From assembly GCA_902782965.1 (NCBI GenBank), contig CACZPG010000321.1, positions 1-5,948 of the forward strand: DNA of 5,948 bases, given 5' to 3'. This document shows positions 1 to 5,948 of the stretch, one piece after another. The stretch's first letter is position 1. Each line of letters opens with the position of its first letter. Origin of the DNA: an uncultured Lachnospiraceae bacterium. Lineage in GTDB: Bacteria > Bacillota > Clostridia > Lachnospirales > Lachnospiraceae. The notes beneath the pieces are model-generated. The model made no database searches. It worked only from the letters and a program-made list of their open reading frames with translations, and had not been told where the DNA came from. The position numbers and the translations under genes are program-made.

Positions 1-212
<212 letters not shown>

Positions 213-216
213 ATGT

Positions 217-222
217 TTTATA
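217..222 (-). promoter_or_regulatory. Possible -10 element for rpsB
   Basis: A TATAAA hexamer on the minus strand, matching five of six positions of the sigma-A -10 consensus. It would place the transcript start near 209-212, exactly where the predicted leader hairpin begins. No convincing -35 box lies 16-18 bases upstream; that stretch is GC-rich (around 230-242). The call is supported mainly by position, between the upstream terminator and the leader. Confidence 0.3.
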
Positions 223-256
223 TTGGCGCAAAGTCGCGCGAAGGATATAATAACAC

Positions 257-285
257 AAGAAACCCCTTATTGCAAGGGGTTTCTT
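257..285 (-). terminator. Rho-independent terminator of the upstream operon
   Basis: A perfect 12-base-pair inverted repeat, AAGAAACCCCTT / AAGGGGTTTCTT, with a five-base loop at 269-273. It is preceded by an A-rich run and followed on the minus strand by a moderately T-rich stretch (GTGTTATTATAT). It lies 63 bases after the stop codon of the tetrapeptide-repeat gene and ahead of the rpsB leader, so it most likely ends transcription of the preceding operon and insulates rpsB. A run of five T follows on the plus strand, so it could also act in the other direction, but no plus-strand gene is seen that would need it. Confidence 0.88.
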
Positions 286-348
286 ATGGTTTTTATATTC
301 ATTTTCTGTAATTCCGATTATTATTCTTCTAATCGTTAATAAGCAATC

Positions 349-1023
349 TTACTGACCCTGTGTCATAAGGATCTTGGCTATCTCTTCATACTTGGCACCT
401 TCCTTGATTTCGAAGTCTCCAATATGAAGTTTTGAATCATAGCCTTTCTCGATCAGCCAGGTATTGAACTTGGATGCTGAATCAACCAGTCCCTGCTGTT
501 CAAGTAAGGAAGCAATGGTTTCTGAACCCATTCCCGAAGTAACCGTGATCTTCTTAGTCTTATCTGATGAAGCCTTATCATCTTTCTTGTCATCAGACTT
601 TTCTTCCTTCTTATCATCAGCCTTCTCAGTAGTCTTCTCTGTTGTGGCTTCTGTGGTAGCCTCAGTAGTTGCCTCGGTAGTTGCTTCTGTAGTTTTCTCA
701 GTGGTTGCCTCTGTGGTAGCTTCTGTAGTTGCTTCCGTAGTCGCCTCAGTGGTTGCTTCCGTTGTGGCCTCTGTGGTCGCCTCGGTTGTTGCTTCCGTTG
801 TGGCCTCAGTGGTCGCTTCCGTTGTTGCTTCTGTAGTCGCTTCCGTTGTTGCTTCCGTAGTCGCCTCGGTTGTAGCCTCAGTCTCCTCTGATGCTACTTC
901 AACACCTGTATTATTATCGGAGGCATCTGTCTTCTTATTAGTTGTAGCATATGCAGCATACATAATAATGACTCCGATAAGTATTCCTATACCAATTCCT
1001 CTAAGTAAATACTTCGTATTCAT
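349..1023 (-). CDS. Membrane-anchored protein with E(A/K)TT tandem repeat and YceG/MltG-like LysM domain
   Basis: A 224-residue protein in four parts. Residues 1-30 carry a short positive N-terminus (K4, R8) and a hydrophobic segment (about 9-26) that reads as an uncleaved signal anchor placing the rest outside the membrane. Residues 49-132 are 21 uninterrupted tetrapeptides: 15 EATT, one EKTT, four EATT, one EKTT. Residues 133-158 are a highly charged Lys/Asp linker. Residues 159-224 resemble the N-terminal LysM-like domain of YceG/MltG, with the pattern SGMGSETIASLLEQQGLV, then GYDSKLHIGDFEIKEG and YEEIAKIL. The catalytic transglycosylase domain of true MltG (a protein of more than 300 residues) is absent, so lytic activity is not expected; automated annotation may still name it MltG. 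Translation is probably coupled to the upstream gene: the ATG is three bases after its TAA, and an AGGGAG ribosome binding site (1032-1037) lies inside its last codons. The domain match is from memory of the family; the function is unknown. Confidence 0.85.
   Translation of the reverse strand: MNTKYLLRGIGIGILIGVIIMYAAYATTNKKTDASDNNTGVEVASEETEATTEATTEATTEATTEATTEATTEATTEATTEATTEATTEATTEATTEATTEATTEATTEKTTEATTEATTEATTEATTEKTTEKADDKKEEKSDDKKDDKASSDKTKKITVTSGMGSETIASLLEQQGLVDSASKFNTWLIEKGYDSKLHIGDFEIKEGAKYEEIAKILMTQGQ
628..879 (-). repeat. 12-bp tandem repeat, 21 units, coding for E(A/K)TT
   Basis: Twenty-one contiguous 12-base units encode residues 49-132 of the host gene. At the protein level 19 units are EATT and two are EKTT (units 16 and 21 in coding order). 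At the DNA level the units differ strongly at third codon positions: all four Thr codons and all four Ala codons are used, and only a few units are identical to each other. Because the period is a multiple of three, gain or loss of whole units would keep the frame, so the stalk length may vary between strains. Confidence 0.97.
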
Positions 1024-1026
1024 ATA

Positions 1027-2328
1027 TTATTCTCCCTGCTGTTTATCAATAATGGACTTAACCTCTTCTACTCCAAGACTGAGAACCTTGGATATCTCGA
1101 TGATACTGAATCCAGTCTTGTACATCTCAAGTACATTTCCGACTGTGTCACCATCTGTGATATCAATGCCTTCCTTCTCAAGCATTTCTTCAAGGCCTGT
1201 CTCCTCTGCCTCTTCTTCCATCTCTCCGATGATATCCTCAGCAGCCTGCTTTACTTCTTCAGCCTTTTCAGCTGCAGCATTTTTCTTATTCTTCTTGCTC
1301 TTCTTTCTGCTCTTCTTCTCCTTAGCTGCCTCTTTCTTAGCAGCCTTTGCATCAGACTCAGCCTTTTTCTCTTCCTCTGCAGCCTCTGTAACTTCAGCCT
1401 CTTCCTGAGCAGCTTCTTCTGCAACATTCTCTGCTTCTGCAGCATCTGTAGTCTCAGCTGTCTCAACCTCAGCCTCTGCCTCTACTGCTTCAACCTCAGC
1501 TTCTGCTTCTACAGTTTCAGCCTCAGAAACCTCTTCTGCTGCTTCTGTTGTTACAGTGTCCTCAACCGCTTCTGCAGCCTCTTCTGATACTGATTCAGCA
1601 GCCTCTGCCTGCTCTGCATTTCTCTCTGCCAGTTCTGATGCTGCACTTTCAACAGCTGCCTGCTGGCTGGCTATCAGTTCTGAGGTTGCAGTAACCATAG
1701 ATGCAAGCTTTTCTACTTCAGACTTCTTAACATCAAGATCTTCATTCATTTTCTGAATATCCTGCTTAACAGCCTCGAACTTCTTATCGTACTCATCAAT
1801 TTCGCCCTTGATCTTCTCAAGACGCTCAGTCTCACTCTTCATCTTATCAAGGCCGGCCTTGTATTCATCTATTACTGTAAGAGAAGTCTTGATATCCTTC
1901 TCTTTATCGGAAACCTTATTGTATATATCTTTGATTTCCTTCTTGTTATTCTCGATATCGGCAGCTACTTCATTATAGTAGTCTTCCATTTTCTTGGTAT
2001 TCTCTGAAGCTCTGTCGTCCAGCTTCTTGACATTATCCTCTACCTTCTTGGATATAGTCTTGTCGCTCTTTTTGATTTCATCATTTATTGCATTATTGAT
2101 ATTTCTGGATACTGTATCCTTGATTTTCTTCTTGCTATACTCATTGATAAAATTATCAGTAAGTTTTCTAAGCTGTTTCTTGTCAGCTTCTGTAAGTTCT
2201 CCTTTGACAGTCGAAGCAGCTTCTTTCGTCTCTCCTTCGCCGGCTTCTTCATTCCCGGAGGTCATCACGCAGCTGATGATTATCGCAAGAACACCGATAA
2301 TTAATAGAATAATAACTGTAGCATTCAT
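1027..2328 (-). CDS. Membrane-anchored coiled-coil protein, DUF6115/SwrB-like, unknown function
   Basis: A 433-residue protein counted from the ATG at 2328. Residues 3-22 form a single hydrophobic segment with no preceding Lys or Arg, so topology is uncertain; an I-I-S-C string at 17-20 fits a lipobox loosely, but the n-region lacks positive charge. Residues about 45-215 are rich in Lys/Glu heptad-like patterns and are probably a long coiled coil. About 225-320 is Glu/Ala low complexity, 322-352 is strongly basic (KEKKSRKKSKKNKK), and about 355-385 is acidic. The last 42 residues (392-433) hold a helix-turn-helix-like pattern, VLEMYKTGFSIIEISKVL followed by GVEEVKSII, as in DUF6115 proteins and the tail of SwrB. 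The frame stays open upstream to a TTG at 2403, but that start has no ribosome binding site, whereas the ATG is preceded by GAGGGG nine bases away and AAGG three bases away. The gene lies between topA and rpsB and is coupled to the next gene. Family assignment is by recalled pattern and synteny; function is inferred only. Confidence 0.8.
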   Translation of the reverse strand: MNATVIILLIIGVLAIIISCVMTSGNEEAGEGETKEAASTVKGELTEADKKQLRKLTDNFINEYSKKKIKDTVSRNINNAINDEIKKSDKTISKKVEDNVKKLDDRASENTKKMEDYYNEVAADIENNKKEIKDIYNKVSDKEKDIKTSLTVIDEYKAGLDKMKSETERLEKIKGEIDEYDKKFEAVKQDIQKMNEDLDVKKSEVEKLASMVTATSELIASQQAAVESAASELAERNAEQAEAAESVSEEAAEAVEDTVTTEAAEEVSEAETVEAEAEVEAVEAEAEVETAETTDAAEAENVAEEAAQEEAEVTEAAEEEKKAESDAKAAKKEAAKEKKSRKKSKKNKKNAAAEKAEEVKQAAEDIIGEMEEEAEETGLEEMLEKEGIDITDGDTVGNVLEMYKTGFSIIEISKVLSLGVEEVKSIIDKQQGE

Positions 2329-2350
2329 AAACCTTTTCCCCTCATAAATA

Positions 2351-2396
2351 ATTATTACATTTGAAATTATTACACTTGATAATATCAAAATGTAAT
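2351..2396 (-). repeat. Short repeat cluster and inverted repeat in the leader of the coiled-coil gene
   Basis: On the plus strand a 14-base motif, ATTATTACAYTTGA, occurs at 2351-2364 and again at 2366-2379 with 13 of 14 bases alike. A third, inverted copy (TCAAAATGTAAT) lies at 2385-2396. The second and third copies form an inverted repeat from 2369 to 2396 with a one-base centre and a one-base bulge. A related ATTGTTACAC occurs at 2451-2460. The cluster falls between the predicted promoter and the start codon, so it could be an operator for a DNA-binding protein or a hairpin in the mRNA leader. The surrounding DNA is very A/T-rich, which raises the chance of accidental repeats. Confidence 0.5.
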
Positions 2397-2416
2397 CAGT
2401 CAAAAAACCAAAAAAC

Positions 2417-2446
2417 AGTATAACACGTTTACATAATATTACGCAA
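2417..2446 (-). promoter_or_regulatory. Promoter for the coiled-coil / tetrapeptide-repeat gene pair
   Basis: On the minus strand a -10 box TATACT (2417-2422) is preceded by TGT, giving an extended -10 (TGnTATACT). A weak -35 box TTGCGT (2441-2446) stands 18 bases upstream. The predicted start near 2410 gives a leader of about 80 bases before the ATG at 2328. The promoter lies in the 181-base gap after topA, so the two downstream genes can be expressed independently of topA. Confidence 0.6.
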
Positions 2447-2469
2447 GTATATTGTTACACTGTTTTTCT

Positions 2470-2502
2470 AATATTCTTATAATTATTTCAATTATAAATA
2501 TT
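2470..2502 (-). other. A/T-only inverted repeat just after topA
   Basis: Two arms of about 13 bases (2470-2484 and 2490-2502) pair through AATATT and TATAATT blocks, with a two-base bulge and a five-base loop, starting eight bases beyond the topA stop codon. It has almost no G-C pairs and no T tract follows it on the minus strand, so it is a poor intrinsic terminator. It may only protect the 3' end or be chance in A/T-rich DNA. Confidence 0.3.
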
Positions 2503-2509
2503 TTTCAGA

Positions 2510-4570
2510 CTACTGCTCCTGAATAGTCTCTGTATATCCGCATTCTTTGTCAGAGCATACTGCCTTCTTACCTTTGATAACCATGTATTTACCACACTTC
2601 GGACATGGTTTTGAAAGCGGCTTGTTCCATGACATGAACTCGCATTCAGGATAATTGATACAGCCGTAGAAAGGACGTCCCTTCTTGGTATTTCTTCTAA
2701 CTATATCATTTCCGCAGTCAGGACACTGTACACCAATCTTCTCATAGTAAGGCTTGGTATTTCTGCACTGTGGGAAATTAGGGCAGGCCAGGAATTTACC
2801 ATAAGCTCCGTATTTGATGACCATGTTGGCACCACAGTTCTCGCAGATTTCATCAGTAGCCTCATCGGCAATCTTGATCTTCTCCAGATTCTCGCTGGCA
2901 CTGTTGATTTCTTTCTCCAGATCCGGATAGAAATTCCTTACTACTACCTTCCAGTCAATCTGTCCATCTCCTATGCTGTCCAGAAGCGATTCCATATTAG
3001 CTGTGAACTCAATATCTACTATCTCAGGAAATGCAGTTTCCATGATTCCATTAACTGCTTCTCCCAGCTCAGTAATGTACAGATTCTTCTGTTCTTTAGT
3101 TATATATCTTCTGTTTAAGAGTGTGGAAATGGTCGGTGCATAAGTAGATGGTCTTCCGATTCCATTGTCCTCCATGGTTTTTACAAGCAAAGATTCCGTA
3201 TAATGTGAAGGTGGTTCTGTGAAATGCTGTTTAGCTTCCACACTATCCAGCTTAAGAACATCTCCCACATTAAGGCCTCTGAGATTAGGCTTACTCTTCT
3301 CTTTATCTTCTTCAATGCTATAGATATTCTGATAACCCGCAAAGCTGAGTTCACTCTCAGAACATTTAAGCACTTCACCTGCAGCATTTACAGTAACAGT
3401 ATAAATGTCATAAATTGCATGCTTCATTCTGCTGGCGATAAATCTCTCATAAATAAGCTTATACAGTTTGTACTGGTCATTGCTGATAATACCCTTTAAT
3501 GACGCAGGAGTTCTCTGAACATCAGTCGGTCTGATTGCCTCGTGTGCATCCTGAATCTTCTTCTTGCTGTCCTTCTCAGACTCGTTGCTTTTGTCAGCCA
3601 CATAGTCATCACCAAAGGTAGCTCTGATGTATTCTCTTGCACTTCTGTCAGCCTCATCAGATACACGGATAGAATCCGTTCTGAGATAGGTAATAAGACC
3701 TACTGTTCCCTGACCTTTTATTTCAACACCTTCATAGAGCTGCTGAGCAATTCTCATTGTCTTGGAAGTAGCAAAATTAATTCTGCTGGCTGCAGTCTGC
3801 TGAAGTGTACTGGTTGTAAATGGAACCGGAGCCTTCTTGATTCTCTGTGAGCTTTTGATATCAGCTATCTTAAATTCACTCTTCTCAAGTGCTGCCTTTA
3901 TTTCTGAAGCAGTCTCTCCGTCTTTGATATCCTTCTTCAAATTAAACAGAACCGGTTTCTTCTGTCCGGGAACTACGAGAGCAGCATCTATGCTCCAGTA
4001 TTCATCCGGAATGAATGCATCAATCTCTTTCTCCCTATCTGAAATCATCTTCAGAGCAACAGACTGAACTCTTCCGGCCGAAAGACTTCTCTTTCCAAGC
4101 TTCTCCCAGAGCAGCGGACTTATCTCATAACCCACTAGTCTGTCGACAACTCGTCTGGCCTGCTGTGCATCCACCAGATTCATATCTACTGCACGGGCAT
4201 TACGAATTGATTCCTTAACCGCATTCTTAGTAATCTCATTAAATGTAATTCTTTTATAACTTTTATCATCCAGCTTAAGTGCCACGGACAGATGGTATGA
4301 TATAGCCTCTCCCTCACGGTCCGGGTCAGTTGCGAGATAAACAAAATCAGACTTCTTGGCTGCTTTCTTAAGTGCAGCAACCAGATCACCTTTTCCCCTT
4401 ATTGTAATGTAATGAGGTTCGAAATCATTTTCCTTATCAATCCCCATATTACTTCTTGGAAGATCCCTTACATGACCTTCCGAAGCTATAACCTCATAAT
4501 TCTTACCAAGAAACTTCTTAATTGTCTTTGCCTTAGTGGGTGACTCCACTATAACTAAATTCTTAGCCAT
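2510..4570 (-). CDS. topA: DNA topoisomerase I (type IA)
   Basis: A complete 686-residue type IA topoisomerase, the cytoplasmic enzyme that relaxes negative supercoils by cutting one strand through a 5'-phosphotyrosine link. The TOPRIM domain opens with NLVIVESPTKAKTI (E9) and continues to the TDPDREGE motif at 81-88 (acidic residues D82, D84, E86). The active-site tyrosine is Y295 in GLITYLRTDS. Other family motifs include RRVVDRLVGYEISP (139-152), SAGRVQSVAL (164-173), DAHEAIRPTD (341-350) and NGIGRPSTYAPTIS (469-482). The C-terminus has three four-cysteine zinc ribbons: C576/C579/C596/C602, C616/C619/C637/C643 and C656/C659/C672/C677. Length and domain order are normal for Firmicutes and no key residue is missing. 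The ATG at 4570 is supported by GGAGGA (4573-4578). It follows dprA, as in many Firmicutes, but has a promoter of its own in the 109-base gap. Confidence 0.98.
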   Translation of the reverse strand: MAKNLVIVESPTKAKTIKKFLGKNYEVIASEGHVRDLPRSNMGIDKENDFEPHYITIRGKGDLVAALKKAAKKSDFVYLATDPDREGEAISYHLSVALKLDDKSYKRITFNEITKNAVKESIRNARAVDMNLVDAQQARRVVDRLVGYEISPLLWEKLGKRSLSAGRVQSVALKMISDREKEIDAFIPDEYWSIDAALVVPGQKKPVLFNLKKDIKDGETASEIKAALEKSEFKIADIKSSQRIKKAPVPFTTSTLQQTAASRINFATSKTMRIAQQLYEGVEIKGQGTVGLITYLRTDSIRVSDEADRSAREYIRATFGDDYVADKSNESEKDSKKKIQDAHEAIRPTDVQRTPASLKGIISNDQYKLYKLIYERFIASRMKHAIYDIYTVTVNAAGEVLKCSESELSFAGYQNIYSIEEDKEKSKPNLRGLNVGDVLKLDSVEAKQHFTEPPSHYTESLLVKTMEDNGIGRPSTYAPTISTLLNRRYITKEQKNLYITELGEAVNGIMETAFPEIVDIEFTANMESLLDSIGDGQIDWKVVVRNFYPDLEKEINSASENLEKIKIADEATDEICENCGANMVIKYGAYGKFLACPNFPQCRNTKPYYEKIGVQCPDCGNDIVRRNTKKGRPFYGCINYPECEFMSWNKPLSKPCPKCGKYMVIKGKKAVCSDKECGYTETIQEQ

Positions 4571-4625
4571 ATCTCCTCCAAAATATACTTAGAACCTGCA
4601 AGCAAATTTAACTTACTGTTTCGGT

Positions 4626-4654
4626 ACTATACACCAAATGTTTTTCTATTGCAA
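4626..4654 (-). promoter_or_regulatory. Promoter for topA
   Basis: A sigma-A-type promoter on the minus strand: -35 TTGCAA (4649-4654), a 17-base spacer, and -10 TATAGT (4626-4631, five of six consensus bases). The predicted start is near 4619, giving a leader of about 50 bases before the topA ATG. It lies entirely in the gap after dprA, where no terminator hairpin is evident, so topA may be read both from this promoter and through from dprA. Confidence 0.7.
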
Positions 4655-4679
4655 GTGGAAATGAACATCTTACAAGGGC

Positions 4680-5930
4680 TCATGCAAGAATATAGTAGCT
4701 CTGTTCTATGCTTCGAATCAGCCCGATTTCTTCAAGTTTTCTGATGTCATGCAGGGTTCCTGCTATGTTCATTTCGTTGGCCCGGATGATGTCATCAATG
4801 AATACAGGTTCATATCCCAGCATGCCGAGTATCGCCTGTTGTGAAGCCGGTAGTTTAGCTATTTTCTTCTTTCTCTCATCCTTAGGTTTCGTATTATTCT
4901 TCGTTTTATTCTTATTATTTTTCTTCGTATCTTCGCCGCTATCCGACTCCTCCAAAAGGTAATTCAGATTGATCTTCTTTTGTTCGGATTCTATCCCCCC
5001 GCTCTTCTTCTCTAAATTATCCTGTTTTATAACCAGGAAATCCCTTTGGAGCTTATCCATAATTATATCTGCCGGAGAATCCACCATCATCGCTCCATTC
5101 TTGATGAGATTATTAACACCTTTAGACATCATGTCCCCGACTCTTCCGGGAATCGCATAGATATCCTTTCCCTGTTCCAAAGCATAGTCGGTGGTTATCA
5201 GCGTTCCACTCCTAAGGGCAGCTTCAACTACCAGCAGTCCATCCGAAAGCCCGCTGATTATTCTGTTACGCAGCGGAAAGTGATTAGACAAATGTGCTTC
5301 ACCCGGTTCATATTCCGAAAGAACCAGATGTCCCTCACACATCTCCATATAAATATCATAATTAGTTCTTGGATAACATATATCCACTCCACCTCCAAGT
5401 ACAGCAATTGTCCTTCCTCCGGTATGACAGGCACCGATATGCGCCCGGGAATCAACTCCCATAGCCATGCCACTGATAATTACAAATCCCTTTCTTGCGA
5501 GTTCCGAGGCAAATTCCTCTGCAACGCTCATTCCATAATAAGTCGGCCTTCTGCTGCCTATTATTCCGATACTATACTCAGCATTAGCTATAGATATATC
5601 TCCTCTGTAATAGATAGCCAGTGGATAATCTGATAAATACCTGAGCCTTTCCGGATAGTCCTCATCTGCAGGAGTCACGACACTGATTCCGGTCTTGTCC
5701 AGGTCTTTCATCAATTCCTCATACCATTTCTCTACATTTAAAGAACGGATTTCTTCAGCAGTCTCTGTTTTGATCATCTTATTCTCAATGAGTTCCTCGA
5801 GATCCGTTTTGATATTCTCAAACACTCCCTCTACTCCACCATATTTCTCAATCAGTCTGTAGGGATCCTTCGTTCTAAAGGTTCTGAAATGATTGAGCCA
5901 GATATATATATTTCTCTTATTTATTTCCAT
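4680..5930 (-). CDS. dprA: DNA-processing protein DprA (Smf)
   Basis: A 416-residue DprA, the cytoplasmic protein that protects incoming single-stranded DNA during natural transformation and loads RecA on it. Residues 1-80 form the N-terminal helical region. Residues about 110-290 are the Rossmann-like core with family motifs IGIIGSRRPTYYG (121-133), ISGMAMGVDSRAH (152-164), AVLGGGVDICYP (176-187), FPLRNRIISGLSD (218-230), VVEAALRSGTLIT (234-246) and the AIPGRVGD segment (259-266). Residues about 356-416 match the C-terminal winged-helix domain, LPASQQAILGML to EEIGLIRSIEQSYY. Between core and winged helix lies a Lys/Asn-rich linker (about 330-355) that looks disordered. The ATG at 5930 has a GGAG ribosome binding site nine bases upstream (5940-5943). 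The right window edge is 18 bases away, so any upstream gene (often comM in this context) is not visible. dprA is found in many bacteria not known to be competent, so its presence alone does not prove natural transformation. Confidence 0.97.
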   Translation of the reverse strand: MEINKRNIYIWLNHFRTFRTKDPYRLIEKYGGVEGVFENIKTDLEELIENKMIKTETAEEIRSLNVEKWYEELMKDLDKTGISVVTPADEDYPERLRYLSDYPLAIYYRGDISIANAEYSIGIIGSRRPTYYGMSVAEEFASELARKGFVIISGMAMGVDSRAHIGACHTGGRTIAVLGGGVDICYPRTNYDIYMEMCEGHLVLSEYEPGEAHLSNHFPLRNRIISGLSDGLLVVEAALRSGTLITTDYALEQGKDIYAIPGRVGDMMSKGVNNLIKNGAMMVDSPADIIMDKLQRDFLVIKQDNLEKKSGGIESEQKKINLNYLLEESDSGEDTKKNNKNKTKNNTKPKDERKKKIAKLPASQQAILGMLGYEPVFIDDIIRANEMNIAGTLHDIRKLEEIGLIRSIEQSYYILA

Positions 5931-5948
5931 TATTTATTTCTCCATTTA

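Noticed and set aside
315..335. Small inverted repeat CGATTA/TAATCG after the stop of the tetrapeptide-repeat gene
   Set aside because: Only six pairs with a nine-base loop and no T tract; the strong hairpin at 257-285 explains termination.
628..879. CRISPR-like array of short regular repeats
   Set aside because: The 12-base units are contiguous with no unique spacers and are in-frame coding sequence.
464..1408. Long plus-strand open frame (314 codons) running antisense through the tetrapeptide repeat, rich in VVAS repeats
   Set aside because: It is the reverse complement of the EATT array and the Glu/Ala tract, which contain no stop in that frame because of their repeated composition. It spans two well-supported minus-strand genes, and no ribosome binding site or promoter was recognised for it.
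1251..1756. Arg/Leu-rich minus-strand frame and Ser/Ala-rich plus-strand frame inside the coiled-coil gene
   Set aside because: Both are shadows of the purine-biased Glu/Ala/Lys coding region; the composition follows directly from frame shift or complement of that tract.
3181..4389. Several open frames of 60-100 codons on both strands across topA
   Set aside because: They overlap an intact, motif-complete topA and have no recognisable domains of their own.
5046..5633. Plus-strand open frame of 195 codons opposite dprA
   Set aside because: It lies antisense to the conserved Rossmann core of DprA, has His/Ser-rich non-family composition and no supporting signals.

Overview
The window is a stretch of chromosome from a low-GC Firmicute. 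It most likely comes from a Clostridia of the Lachnospiraceae type (Butyrivibrio, Roseburia or Lachnospira-like). This rests on the S2 N-terminus, the A/T-rich intergenic DNA, the strong AGGAGG-type ribosome binding sites and the gene order; the genus is not proven. All genes lie on the minus strand, so transcription runs from high to low coordinates. No mobile element, CRISPR array, tRNA or rRNA is visible.

In order of transcription the genes are: dprA (5930-4680, DNA-processing protein); a 109-base gap with a good sigma-A-type promoter; topA (4570-2510, DNA topoisomerase I with three C4 zinc ribbons); a 181-base A/T-rich gap with a second promoter and an iterated/inverted repeat; a membrane-anchored coiled-coil protein of DUF6115/SwrB-like architecture (2328-1027); a coupled gene for a membrane-anchored protein with 21 tandem E(A/K)TT tetrapeptides and a lone YceG/MltG LysM-like domain (1023-349); an intrinsic terminator (285-257); a leader predicted to fold into a long irregular hairpin (212-102); and the first 25 codons of rpsB (75-1).

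The dprA-topA pair and the rpsB anchor are conserved in Firmicutes. The two genes between topA and rpsB are the accessory part. Their position just before rpsB matches that of swrB (ylxL), the last gene of the fla/che operon in Bacillus subtilis, but no flagellar or chemotaxis gene is present here. The two genes are separated by three bases and the ribosome binding site of the second lies inside the first, so they are probably made together. One is predicted to carry a long coiled coil and a helix-turn-helix-like tail; the other sends a long Thr/Glu stalk outside the cell, ending in a wall-binding-like domain. Together they look like a small envelope-associated unit of unknown function.

The points most worth following are the extended RNA fold ahead of rpsB, the synonymously scrambled tetrapeptide repeat, the SwrB-like gene without flagellar neighbours, and the repeat cluster in the leader of that gene.
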